From Arenicola marina (Eukaryota > Annelida > Polychaeta > Arenicolidae), in the NCBI GenBank assembly GCA_964019135.1, contig OZ025258.1:34038202-34102201 (forward strand): a DNA stretch of 64,000 nt, read 5' to 3'. A model generated the notes under the pieces. That model searched no databases. It saw nothing but the letters and a program-made list of their open reading frames with translations, and was not told where the DNA came from. This document shows, one piece after another, positions 1-10,784 of the stretch. Within the stretch, counting starts at the first letter, position 1. Every line of letters starts with the position of its first letter. Position numbers and translations under genes: made by a program.

Positions 1-216
1 AACAATAACCCCATTAATAGTTAGGATCTCTTAAATGCTCGCTAGTGTCCACATCGGCGTAGCATTTTTGTGGTCTCTAGATTGTTGTGGCGTTGATAAA
101 ACAAGGCCAAGCGGTGCAAACAGCGCGATTCTGCTTCCTTCCTCTTATCTGCCTCTGGCCATAAACTGCCGCTGGGGGTTGCAAAACAAAAGAATGACTT
201 GACCCGGGCAGAGTGA

Positions 217-555
217 ATGGACGTAATCGACAAGACCTTCACCGGGAAGAGCCCTGGGCGGCGTGGAGGCCACCATCTGGCCGGTACACCGGCGGCACCG
301 CCTTCAGCGTGGAACCACGTGGCGTGTTTTGTCGACGTTACCTTTTTTTCGACTTGCACGTACGTGCATGTCTCGCCGTTACAGCCGTTGCAACGGAAAG
401 ACCACATGCAACGTGTTGGGGATGTCTGGGTATTAATCTCGGCATTTATTGGTGACAGTCTCCTACCAGAGGGCGGTAGCAGTTTAACACCCCCTTGTGC
501 TTCCCCTCTCTTCCACCCCACCACGCCCACCCACTCCCGCATCCATGAACCCTAA
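217..555 (+). other. Conserved ORF in the 5' block of the units (function unknown)
   Basis: A 112-codon frame beginning MDVIDKTFTGKSPGRRGG. The same frame and start recur at 10199, 16047 and 33513, with both silent and replacement differences and different 3' ends (units 2 and 5 stop early). I do not recognise it. The mixture of early stops and frameshifts between near-identical copies argues against strong constraint. It may instead be 5' UTR or promoter of the repeat gene. Confidence 0.2.
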
Positions 556-909
556 ATGCTTCCCCACCCCCACCCCCACTAACCCACACTGGAGCCGTCT
601 ACTCCCTACCGTTACCAAAAACAACCACCAGCAGCAACCGCCTCGTCGGATAATAATGACATAAAGCTTCCTCCGAACATCCCAGGTGAGTGATCCAAAG
701 TGACACCCCCGTGACCCTGCCCGGGTACCCTGCCAGGAGTGGGTGTCACCCTGGTCAGGGCGGCTCGGCGCCATGCGTCCCAAGGGGGCCGGCAACTCAC
801 TTAATGCTGCCAGCACGCGTGGAGACTGCACGTGAATGACACGGCGGGCGCAGCTGTTGCCATGGTGATAGACGGAGGGGAGGAATGAGGAGTCCCGGGC
901 GCTGCAGCT

Positions 910-1335
910 AAGACTGGTGGTACAACTGGTACTACTGGCTCCACTGCAGCTCAGACTGGTGTTACAACTGGTACTACTGGCTCCACTGCAGCTGAGACTG
1001 GTGTTACAACTGTTACTGCTGGCTCCATTGCAGCTGAGACTGGTGTTACAACTGGTACTGCTGGCACCACTGCAGCTGAGACTGGTGTTACAACTGGTAC
1101 TACTGGCTCCACTGCAGCTGAGACTGGTGTTACAACTGTTACTGCTGGCTCCATTGCAGCTGAGACTGGTGTTACAACTGGTACTACTGGGTCCACTGCA
1201 GCTGAAACTGGTGTTACAACTGTTACTACTGGCTCCACTGCAGCTGAGACTGGTGTTACAACTGGTACTACTGGCTCCACTGCAGCTGAGACTGGTGTTA
1301 CAACTGGTACTACTGGCTCCACTGCAGCGGAAATT
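910..1335 (+). repeat. 42-bp minisatellite
   Basis: About ten tandem 42-bp copies (ggttctactgcagctgagac-like core), seen only in unit 1 as an array. Units 2-4 keep a single copy at the same place. It is evidently related to the neighbouring 51-bp repeat through the shared Gly-Ser-Thr-Ala-Ala segment. Confidence 0.9.
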
Positions 1336-1339
1336 AATG

Positions 1340-1815
1340 TTACCTGTGTTACTGGCCTTACTGCTGGTTTTACTTCAGCTGATACGAATATTACTGATGT
1401 TACTGCTCCTACTGCTGGTTCTACTGCAGCTGATATTAATGTTACTGATGTTACTGGTCCTACTGCTGGTTCTACTTCAGCTGATATGAATGTTACTGAT
1501 GTTCCTCGTCTTACTGCTGGTTCTACTGCAGCCGATATTATTGTTACTGATGTCACTGGTCTTACTGCTGGTTCTGCTGCAGCTGATATGAATGTTACCG
1601 ATATTACTGGTCTTACTGCTGGTTCTACTGCAGCTGATATGAATGTTACCGATGTTACTGGTTTTACTGCTCGTTCTACTGCAGCTGATATGAATGTTAC
1701 CGATACTACTGGTCTTACTGCTGGTTCTACTGCAGCTGATATGAATGTTACCGATGTTACTGGTGTTACTGCTGGTTCTACTGCCGCTGATATGAATGTT
1801 ACTGATGTGACTTGT
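1340..1815 (+). repeat. 51-bp coding minisatellite, unit 1
   Basis: About nine diverged copies of the 17-codon repeat. Copies here differ more from one another than those of unit 4, so this array looks older or less homogenised. Confidence 0.9.
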
Positions 1816-2091
1816 TACTGGTCTCAATTCTGTTACTGATGTTGCTGGTGTTACCACTATTGATAGCATTGACACTGTTACTGCTATTGATATTACTCTA
1901 ACACATTTTCTACCGTTGCTGCCTCTATTGTTTCTATTAATAGTCATTACTGTTAACCATGTTAACTGCCGCAGACGTACAATTACATGTTGAGTACTGT
2001 GAGTACTACTCTAAAACAATGTAAAGTAATGTTATTGCCCTATGGCCATGTCCCACACTTCTTCTACCGCTACAATAACCTACTTAGATAC

Positions 2092-2870
2092 ATAGATTTT
2101 ATTCTCCGAAAAGCGGCATATAACACATTGACAGTATCTGTACACAACTGTGAAAACCTACCAACGTCACATCTATATGTCAGCGATTGCATAATATGTT
2201 GGGTTCCACTGGTCTTTAAATCTCTCCCTCGCTCTTCCCCATGTTTCTTCCCCCACTCTGCTCTCTAGCTCAACATAGTACTTTATAAGCCGAATTATAG
2301 CAGTTACCTTTGGCGTATCTCCTTTCCACTTGCACAGATATATATGGTATTTGGCAACAATAAACAAGAGCAATCAGTTCTGTATGTGGTGAATTTATAT
2401 ATTTACTAAGGTTGGATCGGCTTGAATTATCTAGCCATACGCCTATGTTTTTCTATATCTGTTTTACTATGACACAATCCCAGAACATATGCTCTGATGT
2501 TTCGTCGTTCTGGTTACATAAGGCGCATCTCTTTGATTCCGGCAATTTACACAAAAACAATTGGGAGTTGGTAACCATATTTCTACACAAAAAGTCATAC
2601 TGGAAATTCCCTAGTCGTTCGTCCAGGATAGAGCTCAGGGGTAACTTTTGCATTGTTCGCTGGTTGACATGCTTTTCCCACTTCGATCTTCGCAAAAGTA
2701 CACTCTTTCACGAGTAGCTTATAGACAACATTACAAATTATCACATGCTTCCTTAAAAACGTCATATGTATTCTCTCTGTGCAAAGTGTTTTTTTTGGAA
2801 GGATAGAACCGGCTTGTTTTTTAGTCGTCTTTTAGTCGTGTAGCAGAAGTTTCGGTGATCAATCGACTCC
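2092..2870 (-). mobile_element. L1/Tx1-like LINE ORF2 3' fragment (unit 1)
   Basis: Minus-strand frames (2453-2695 and 2173-2373) encode the C-terminal end of a LINE ORF2 protein. They include a zinc-knuckle-like Cys-Cys-His-Cys segment (RCALCNQNDETSEHMFWDC) and then a helical Lys/Arg-rich end (AKYHIYLCKWKGD, ARERFKDQW), typical of L1/Tx1-clade elements. It is 5' truncated and frame-broken. The same piece occurs at the same place in units 2-4, so it entered before the unit multiplied. Confidence 0.75.
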
Positions 2871-2879
2871 GGTGCTATA

Positions 2880-3158
2880 AAGCGTCCCTGTGCCTATATT
2901 GATCTTTGTCTCTTGAATGCAGAACGTTTTGCGAATTTTTGTTTTCACAATTTTTTTGGTAGAAGCGCCGCAGTAAAATGGGGTGGGGGGGGTCACAGCT
3001 CCTACCCTCAGATAGGGTGGCAGAGAATGTGTCTCGGAAAACCGCGACAGTCGTGTGGTAACGGGAAGAAGGGGGGGGGGGTGGGGTGGGTGGGGGGGGG
3101 GGGGCGGAGGATAGGATGGTGTCTCGCCCTCTGGTGCGAATAACACATCCGAGCAAGA
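2880..3158. other. Unit spacer between the two LINE pieces in unit 1
   Basis: Contains a long G run (about 3070-3105), expanded relative to the same place in units 2-4. The flanking bases match those units. I see no coding content. Confidence 0.5.
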
Positions 3159-3159
3159 T

Positions 3160-6100
3160 CAAAGGCATCAGTGCGAGCACACGTTCGAGTGACGGGGGAC
3201 AGTTTCAAAAGCAGGTAATGGGCCGTGGAAAAAGGCGACGGAACAGCAGCGGCACCGCTTCAAAGTCCCAGGATACGAAGCAAAGACGGATTACCGAGTG
3301 CTACCAGGATCTGGCAGCACTAGAAGAAAGAGGCAACGGGAACATGTCCAAAACTTCAAGTGAGGCAATTGACAAAATCTTGGCGAGAGTGGACTGTTTA
3401 CCAGAAATCAAAGAAGCGATAAACTTCTTGAAGGCAGAAATGATTAGCCTGAAGGAAGCGTCGGTGTACCATAATAAGAGGGTTGACGATTTGGAAGAGG
3501 AAAACGCGAAGTTAAAGGAGCGGGTTGGAGTCCTGGAGAAACAAGATACTGGAGTCCAGCTGGAGAGACAGAAGGCTGCCACAGCTCAACTTAAAGCCAG
3601 CGTTGTGGCCTTGGAGTCATATGGCAGGCGTGAAAATTTAATTTTTCACGGGGTGCCGGATTTTGGGGACCACGAAAACTGCCACAATGCTATCCTGGAT
3701 ATGTTCACGAATAAGCTGAAAATGGATAACCCGGACTCTATAAGACTGCAAAGGTGCCACCGACTCGGAGCGAAACCGCAACCAGGCATGGCCCAAGACA
3801 AGCCAAGGCCCATTATCGCCAGGTTCGCGTTTTTCCCGGAAAGACAAGAGGTCTGGAAAAAGAAGCAAGCATTGCGGGGCACTAAGCTGTTTATTAGTGA
3901 AGATCTACCCAAGCCTATGCAAGAGGAACGACGGCGACTGTTGACAATCATGAAGGCAGCCAGAAAGGATGACAAGTGGGCTTCCGTGGTAGAAAACAGA
4001 CTGATCATAGATGGCAAAACCTACAACGTGGAAACAGCCTCCACTCTCCCCGAAAAGTGGCTGAAAGACATTTAATAACATCACGTATGAGACGGTATAG
4101 AGATACGTGTATAGCGCAGAGCTGCTGCCACGGGGTAGTGAAAGTGTTGCTCATGCCTGTTAAACATTTTGGACTCAATATTATAATATGTTTATGTGTT
4201 CTTGGTCGTTCGATCGAGTCCCTAGAACTCATAGATACCTGGAGGGTTACGCACTCAGATACTAAACGTTTCACCTGGGTCAATCAACAGTGCAAAACGC
4301 AGCGAGCGAGGCTGGATTTTTACCTCTCTTCTCCAGATCTGCATGCCGTTACACAAAGTGCCACAATACGACCTGGGTATAGAACGGACCATTGTCTTGC
4401 TACTATTGATGTAGACATTCTAACAGCTGAAAGAGGGAAGGGGTTCTGGAAATTAAACACTTCTCTGTTTTACGATGAGGAATACGTTAGGCTGATTAAA
4501 GACTGTATTGCAAACGTAGAGAAACAATATAGGGCGACACCAGGTGTGGAAGTCATTAACGATCAACTCTTTTTCGAAATGCTGAAAATGGAAATTCGCG
4601 GTAAAATTATCAGTTATAGTTCGTTTAAGAGAAAGACACTAGACAAGCAGATTTGGGGGATAGAGCAAGATATAAAAAAAGCTAGATATCAGAATAGATC
4701 TAAATGCTGCAGAGAGCGCTGATTTGGTAGCAAAGTGCGATGAGTTAAGTTTTGAACTAGAAAGGCTACGCTCTCCGAAGATAAAGGCCACAATGTTACG
4801 AGCCCGGGCCAAATATGATGAGAAAGGGGAGAAGCCTAGCAGATATTTTTGCAGCCTTGAGAAAAGAAATTATATAAATAAATTAATCACTAAGCTAGAT
4901 GTTAATGGCAAAGAGTTCATGGACCCAAATGACATCTTGGTCGAGCAAATGACTTTTTATAAGAAATTATATTCAAAATGTGACTATATGTCGACATGAA
5001 CCGGTTTTTAAATTCCAAGCATATAAAGCAGCTCTCAGAACAGCAAAAGGCTATATGTGAGGGAGAAATTACTTTGGACGAAGTCAAACAAGTTACAAAG
5101 GGTATGAGAAACAACAAGTGTCCAGGGAGCGAGGGACTCCCAATAGACTTTTATAAGTTCTTTTGGAAGGACATTGGAATACATCTGATGAACAGTCTAA
5201 GACATGCATGTCAGCGGGGTACTCTATCTATAACACAAAGACAAGGTATTATTACCTGTTTACCTAAACCAGAGAAACCTAGACAATATCTGAAAAATTG
5301 GAGGCCTATTACTTTACTTAATGCAGATTACAAAATACTAGCTGGTGTGCTTGCACTAAGGATGAAAAATATTTTACCAACGATCATCAGTTCGGACCAG
5401 AAAGGTTTTTTAAAGAATCGCTTCATAGGAGAAAATACTAGAATTGTATACGATTTAATGCACTATTTAAGAGAACAGAACAAAACAGGGCTATTATTAC
5501 TCGTTGACTTCGAAAAAGCATTTGACTCTTTAAGCTGGGATTATACTACACAGCTTCTACAGGCCTATGGTTTTGGGGATATTTTCTGAATTCTTTAGGC
5601 TGGAAAGAGATTGCAGACAGGGTGACCCCCTGTCCCCATACTTGTTTATTCTTGCGGTGGAACCTCTAGCCATGGCCATCAAAAACTGCCCTGACGTAAA
5701 AGGTATCCAAATGCGAGAGAAAGTATATAAGTTAGGGCAATATGCCAATGACGCTTTCCTATTGTTGGATGGCAGTGAATCATCTCTACGTGCTGCACTA
5801 GGGATCCTTGACTCGTTTTACAAATGTTCGGGTTTGAAAATGAATGTGGACAAAACGAAGGCCGTGTGGTTGAGAAGAAAGCCAAAAGGCAGAGATAAAA
5901 TATGTCCTGATCTATGTCTTGGCTGGGTTACGGAGTTTACACTGCTGGGTATAAAATTCGATACTGACCTACGTAAAATGCTGCAAATAAATCTTAATAC
6001 AAGATTTCAGAATTTCAAGATCTCTTAAGCGCCTACGGGAAGAGAAGTCTCTCTTTGAGGGGTCGGGTTACTGTTGCTAAGACCCTGGCTTTGCCTAAAC

Positions 6101-6330
6101 TGGTCCACGTGCTGTCAGTCCTCCCCTTCCCTAGTAAAGCTTATATTAGTCAGCTAGAGGGTATGATTCGGTCTTTTATATGGCGTAAAAAGAAAAAGTC
6201 TAAAATCTCGCTCACACGTTTGGCACAGGAGGCTGAAGATGGAGGTGTTAATCTGACTCATATTCCGTCAATTACCCAATCACTAAAACTTACATGGGTG
6301 CGTCGGTTAATAACCACAGACGGCGCTTTG
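3160..6330 (+). mobile_element. L1-like LINE, plus strand, 3' truncated, inside unit 1
   Basis: Contains an intact ORF1 and a decayed ORF2. At both ends the flanking sequence matches units 2-4 (left junction 'gagcaagatca' near 3158; right junction 'ccctaaatctggtaat' near 6332). Between those same points units 2-4 carry a different segment of about 880 bp, so the LINE arrived with a deletion or by replacement. There is no poly(A) tail, and the 3' part of ORF2 with the zinc-knuckle is absent. Confidence 0.75.
3218..4075 (+). CDS. LINE ORF1 protein (L1-type RNA-binding, coiled coil plus RRM)
   Basis: 285 residues from the ATG at 3218. The frame is open further upstream, but this Met heads a basic stretch (MGRGKRRRN) and follows the array junction. 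N-terminal basic region; coiled coil at about residues 60-135 with heptads and many Glu/Lys; then the L1 ORF1 RRM entry motif SYGRRENLIFHGVP near 137; and a C-terminal domain with LFISEDLPKPMQEERRRLL near 225. In the L1 family this protein trimerises, binds element RNA and acts as a nucleic-acid chaperone. The ORF is uninterrupted although the partner ORF2 is not. It follows the usual L1 order, with ORF2 downstream in another frame. Confidence 0.8.
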   Translation: MGRGKRRRNSSGTASKSQDTKQRRITECYQDLAALEERGNGNMSKTSSEAIDKILARVDCLPEIKEAINFLKAEMISLKEASVYHNKRVDDLEEENAKLKERVGVLEKQDTGVQLERQKAATAQLKASVVALESYGRRENLIFHGVPDFGDHENCHNAILDMFTNKLKMDNPDSIRLQRCHRLGAKPQPGMAQDKPRPIIARFAFFPERQEVWKKKQALRGTKLFISEDLPKPMQEERRRLLTIMKAARKDDKWASVVENRLIIDGKTYNVETASTLPEKWLKDI

Positions 6331-6360
6331 TCCCTAAATCTGGTAATTCGTTCACAATTG
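4201..6360 (+). pseudogene. LINE ORF2 remnant (endonuclease C-term and reverse transcriptase)
   Basis: Readable in five frame-shifted pieces. At 4201-4722: end of the AP-like endonuclease, with its terminal YRTDHC motif; the N-terminal catalytic part is missing, probably deleted near 4,080-4,200. At 4724-4999: linker. At 4996-5589: RT fingers and motif A (WRPITLLNADYK, then VDFEKAFDSL). At 5567-6028: motif B (RQGDPLSPYLF) and motif C. At 6055-6330: thumb-like region (GRVTVAKTLALPKLVHVLSV). Motif C reads YAND in place of the canonical YADD, so one catalytic Asp is lost. Frameshifts lie near 4720, 4995, 5580 and 6030. It is dead for retrotransposition. Confidence 0.8.
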
Positions 6361-7734
6361 GCCCACAATTACAACAAAATAATTCATTTTACCCATAAGA
6401 AAAAAACCCAATATAACGAAAATAGGAATATATGTATCTACTATCTGGTGCCAGCGATGCTTGACCATTTGAAGGCGCAGCTCTGGGAATGACAAAATGT
6501 GTCGTCACTTCCGGCCCTGGATCAGTCGTAGTTCTGTCCTTCATGTATAGATGCCGGCCTTTGCCCTCCCTGGCCTTGGACTCTGCCCCAGGGAGTACCT
6601 CACTCTCACGGCATGAATCATTTAGTATGTAGAAGACCCAGACTCCAAGACGGCCATCCAAGCAGCGACATTAATGGCCAGAAGATGGCATGCGTCTCTT
6701 CGGTTTCGTCTCTTCTCCTTGGAGTTCTGTGTTAGTGTCTCTCCACGGTCTGGGTGTCCGGAAGGGACCAAACTGCGGTAGTCATGTGGAGTAGCATTAC
6801 GGAATGTGGTGAATGGGAGGCAAAAGAGAAGGTCATATTGTAGTTTTCCCACACAAAAAGTGCTGAGCAGTCTGCCCACACCCCCCCCCCCCTATCACCC
6901 CTCTCCTCCAAACACCCACACCCCAATCATCCCCCATACACACAAGCATATCTTAGCCACTCCCACTCCCACACCCCAGTCACCCTCAAATAAACACTAG
7001 TCATCCACACCTCACATGCAGAACCAGTCCCCTATCTCAGTCACCCTCTCACACTTACCTCAGTCACTCCGACACCTCAGTCAACCCCAACACACCCCAG
7101 TCATCCACACCCCAAGTCATCCAAACCTCACGGACACACACAGTCCCCCACCTCAGTCTCCCTACACGCACGCGTACACATCAGAGTCACCCACCCCAGG
7201 CGCTCCTCCGAGAGGGTGTCTGTCAGGCACTGCGCCGCGCTGACGATAATAATGAGCTATGATTGGTTAATATTACACCTCGCCGTTGCACACACCCCCC
7301 CCCCCCCCGGCCGTCAGAGTCCGAAGGCGCTGCTCATTTACTCGCTGGAGTTCGCTGGCCGGACATAAAAACTAAAATACACAAAAAACAACATCTGAGC
7401 ATGCCGACCATGATTTCGTCATTACTTGTGCTGTGGGATCACACTGACTTACTTGTGGGCGTCCACACTTGCCCCAGAGGCCATTGCTCCCGATACTAGT
7501 ACCCCCCCCCCCGCCTCCCTCCCGCCCTCCAGTCGTTACGGCTGCTATGATAAGACACGTGTGTCGACGCAAGTTGTGTACCCCCCGAGACTCAGCTTCA
7601 GCCACATCGTGAAACCTCGTGGTCGCCTTCAGCCCCTCTCCGCTTCCTTGCGCCTATCCTCCCACCCTAGACCCCATACCCCATGCCCTATATCCTACAC
7701 CCCTCACCCACACCCCTAACCACACACCCTACAA

Positions 7735-8053
7735 GCCACACCCCACACCCCACACCCCACACCCCACACCCCACACCCCACACCCCACACCCCACACCCC
7801 ACACCCCACACCCCACACCCCACACCCCACATCCCACACCCCACACCCCACACCCCACACCCACACCCCACACCCCACACCCCACACCCCACACCCCACA
7901 CCCCACACCCCACACCCCACACCCGACACCCCACACCCCACACCCCACACCCCACACCCCATATCCCACACTCCACACCCCACACCCCACACTCCACACC
8001 CCACACCCCACACCCCACACCTCACACCCCACACCCCACACCCCACAACCCAC
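7735..8053 (+). repeat. (CCCCACA)n heptamer tract, unit 1
   Basis: About 45 near-perfect copies of a 7-bp repeat. The minus strand is (TGTGGGG)n, with runs of four G every seven bases, a strong G-quadruplex pattern. Shared flanks on both sides place it at the same site in every full unit, with different lengths. Confidence 0.95.
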
Positions 8054-8124
8054 CCCTATCGCTCTTTAACCTTAGAGCCTTGCGTGTATCATCCACCAAG
8101 CCATCTGGCCGCAAGTGGCTCCTA

Positions 8125-8132
8125 TGACGTCA
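8125..8132 (+). promoter_or_regulatory. CRE palindrome next to an ETS-like site
   Basis: TGACGTCA followed by an ETS-core-like CACTTCCG. The CRE recurs at 15068, 20912 and 31186, at the same place after the heptamer tract. The half-site version CGTCACTTCCGG also occurs upstream (near 6494 and in the other units). Known CREB/ATF and ETS consensus; any use as a promoter is inference. Confidence 0.3.
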
Positions 8133-8918
8133 CTTCCGTCAGCCGACTCAGCTCGCAATCCCTCTAAATCTCTACAAACGGAAAGCCGGGGATTTAGGAC
8201 GTCGACCCCGTAGAAACCGTCTTTGAAGATGTGTGTATAGTGTATGTGTCCGGGGTAGGGGAGGCCGGAGGGTCAGGGGGACCGGCCGGGGCGGGGCGGG
8301 GGGGGGGGCATAGTCCGATATGATATAGTCTCCGTTAGATCCTGCCTTCGTTACCAGGTGGCAGGCTAGTGTGATTGAGCTGTGCCTATTGTATCTCCAC
8401 CTCGTGTATACTCCAAATACTTTACCTAACAATAAATAAATACTGGCCCTATGCACTTGAAAATACTTAATAGATATATGTATCTGGTTACAAAGGGTAA
8501 AAAAGGAGAAACAAGTATTAAATGCTTCACATATGATACATTGTTTTAGAATGCTAGATGCAACACAAAATGTTAAATTACATGTCTTTCTATTAAGATG
8601 TTCATTCCGTGACCTTTGACACGTTTCACGTATATCCGAACGTAACAGTGGCCAAGAGGGAGGGGCGCTTTGTTAGCACAAACAGAAGCAAAATTTATTA
8701 GCGCTAACTGAAGCAGAATCGGCCCCGATCATACCCCCCGCCCCTTCTCCCCAACTTACCCTCCCACATCACCCGACTAGTCATTAACATTTAAAGCATC
8801 CCCTAAACGCCCTGGACCCGGCCTCTCTTACCCCTCCTCCCCCCACCCCCGGCCCATACTGCCCCTCTTCAATGCTCCATCAGCACATATTCCGGCCGTA
8901 TCCACAGGACGAGAGCGC

Positions 8919-8925
8919 TATAAAA
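8919..8925 (+). promoter_or_regulatory. TATAAAA box in a conserved block
   Basis: TATAAAATGGC within a block conserved at 21709-21715 and 32011-32017 (deleted in unit 2). It lies upstream of the next unit's 5' block and repeat ORF, so it could drive the downstream copy. The ATG that overlaps it opens only a very short frame. Confidence 0.25.
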
Positions 8926-9547
8926 TGGCTGACGATGGCGAGGTGACGAGACGGCGGGGTGCTGGTCTGCCGTGATTTGTGGCCTCCTGTACGATCGCCA
9001 CACGGACAGCACAGGATATGCGGACTGACGGGTATACCCCACGGTAACATGACCGCCATTGTTCGCCGTAGGAAGGGGTTGGCCATGCTCTGTACTGTCT
9101 GGAGCCCAACCCCCCCTCCCCCCGCCACGTTGGCCATGCCCTGTACTGTCTGGAGCCTAACGCCCCGCCCCCCCATCTTCCCCACATCAGCAGGGCCTTA
9201 AACGCCAGTGGGCTGCTGGGGAATGTCTCCAGTTATAGACGTGAACGAGCAGAGACGTCTGGCGGAGACGCGAGGACACAACGCCATCAAGAAACTGACA
9301 GAGACAAACATATGTGTAGTCAAGGTCAGAAAGGGTGTTAGATGGGGGAGACACGGAGAGTGAGAAAGAGCCGGCCGGGGGGTGGGGGGGGGAGGGGTGG
9401 CAAGGCGGGAAATTTCGGGCAGCCGTTTACCGATGAAAGGAGTAAGGAAGAAATAAATTACCGGTAAGTGCCTTATCTTCTGCCAACGTTGCCTTCTAAT
9501 CAATGCTTTATGGTTCTCCCAGTGGCAAAGCACAAAGACATACACCA

Positions 9548-9727
9548 TATACCAAGATGTCAACAAACAACTGACAAGACATATACCAAGATGTAAACAG
9601 ACGACTTACAAGACATATACCAATATGTAAACAGACAACTAACAAGACATATACCAAGATGTGAACAGAAAACAGATAAGACATATACCAAGATGTAAGC
9701 AGACAACTGACAAAACATATACCAAGA
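9548..9727 (+). repeat. 34-bp minisatellite, unit 1
   Basis: About five to six copies of a 34-bp unit (accaagatgtaaacagacaa core). Confidence 0.9.
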
Positions 9728-10470
9728 TAAGACAAGACATCGCTATCTGGGGGAACGACACCTTGTCTGGGGTCAACGGGAAAACCAGAGTATAGAAGAG
9801 CTTGATAATCATTTCTATCTGACAGCATTTTTATTTTGAAGAACAAGTCAGATCACAATTCATTGATATAATTGTGACTTGACTAGAAGCTAGATAAACC
9901 CCTCAAAGTATAAGAAAACGAGTTTGAAACTCATTTCTAAGAGAATCCGCGTTGTGCCACCCGCTCAATACATTAAACATATAACAATAACCCCCTTAAT
10001 AGTTAGCATCTCTTAAATGCTCTCTAGTGTCCACATCGGCGTAGCATTTTTATGGTCTCTAGATTGTTGTGGCGTTGATAACACAAGGCCAAGCGGTGCA
10101 AACAGCGCGATTCCGCTTCCTTCCTCTTATCGGCCGCTGGTCATAAACTACCGCTGGGGATTGTAAAACAAAAGGGTGAATTGACCGGGGCAGCGTGAAT
10201 GGACGTTATCGACAAGGCCTTCACCGGGAAGAGCCCTGGGCGGCGTGGAGGCCATCATCTGGCCGGTACACCGGCGGTACCGCCTTCAGCGTGGAACCAC
10301 GTGGCGTGTTTTGTCGACGTTAACTTTTTTTCGACTTGCATGTACGTGCATGTCTCGCCGTTACAGCCGTTGCAACGGAAACACCACGTGCAACGTGTTG
10401 GGGATATCTAGGTAATAATCTCTGTATTACTGGTGACAGTCTTCTACCAGACGGCACCAGCAGTTTCACC

Positions 10471-10608
10471 CCCGTTCTCACCCTCTCTGCCACCCCCACC
10501 CCCACCAACCCACACTGAAACCGTCTACTCCCTACCGTCACCACAAACCACCAGCAGCAACCGCCTCATCGGATAATAATGATATAGAGCTTCCTCAGAA
10601 CATCCCAG
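10471..10608 (+). other. Possible upstream exon with conserved splice donor
   Basis: The sequence ends in a textbook donor (CCAG|GTGAGT) at 10608/10609. The same donor is found after 685, 16507, 23053 and 33982 in the other units. One frame is open from the stop near 10434 to the donor and reads Pro/His/Thr-rich residues ending in DNNDIELPQNIP. No ATG or signal peptide is visible in it, and the matching acceptor before the repeat ORF is not clear. The left boundary given here is arbitrary. This is inference from splice consensus and conservation between copies only. Confidence 0.25.
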
Positions 10609-10784
10609 GTGAGTGATCCAAAGTGACACCCCCGTGACCCTGCGGGGGTGCCCTGCCCGGGGTGGGTGTCACCCTGGTCAGGGCGGCTCGGCGTCATGCG
10701 TCCCCAGGGGGCCGGCAACTCCCTTAATGCCGCCAGCACGCGGGGAGACTGCACGTGAATGACAAGGCGGGCGCAGCTGTTGCC

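Larger units (their letters stand above)
862..1988 (+). pseudogene. Mucin-like repeat ORF, unit 1 copy, interrupted
   Basis: The ATG equivalent at 862 meets an in-frame TGA about 24 bases later (gag gaa TGA), which unit 5 shares. Downstream the repeat frame reopens. About ten 42-bp (14-residue, ETGVTTGTTGSTAA-like) repeats are followed by about nine 51-bp (17-residue) repeats. Near 1812 two bases are missing relative to unit 2, so the frame ends at 1839 before the anchor. The anchor region (to about 1988) also has indels. Confidence 0.5.
1..9982 (+). repeat. Macrosatellite unit 1 (about 10 kb)
   Basis: First copy of a large head-to-tail repeat. Its opening bases recur near 9983, 15831, 22867 and 33297, and long stretches such as 6500-8650 match 13510-15650 almost base for base. 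Order inside: 5' block with splice donor at 685/686; 42-bp then 51-bp coding minisatellite (905-1815); minus-strand LINE 3' fragment; plus-strand LINE (about 3160-6330) replacing roughly 880 bp found in units 2-4; C-rich spacer; (CCCCACA)n; CRE; TATA block; 34-bp minisatellite; and a 150-bp junction segment. The unit start is a convention, because the array enters from outside the window. Confidence 0.85.

Noticed and set aside
917..1489. 190-codon Leu-rich frame (LVLLAPLQLRLVLQ)
   Set aside because: Out-of-frame reading of the 42-bp and 51-bp coding repeats. The Gly/Thr/Ala frame is the one kept with the anchor in unit 2.
6389..7243. Conserved minus ORF (VWVFYILNDSCRESE) and plus ORF (MQNQSPISVTLSHLPQS) repeated in the units
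   Set aside because: Identity between copies simply reflects recent unit duplication. Reading frames break between copies and the plus ORF is C-rich low complexity.
7619..8167. His-Thr-Pro repeat frames and Gly-Cys-Val-Trp frames over the heptamer tract
   Set aside because: A 7-bp repeat gives open frames in several phases on both strands; compositional only.
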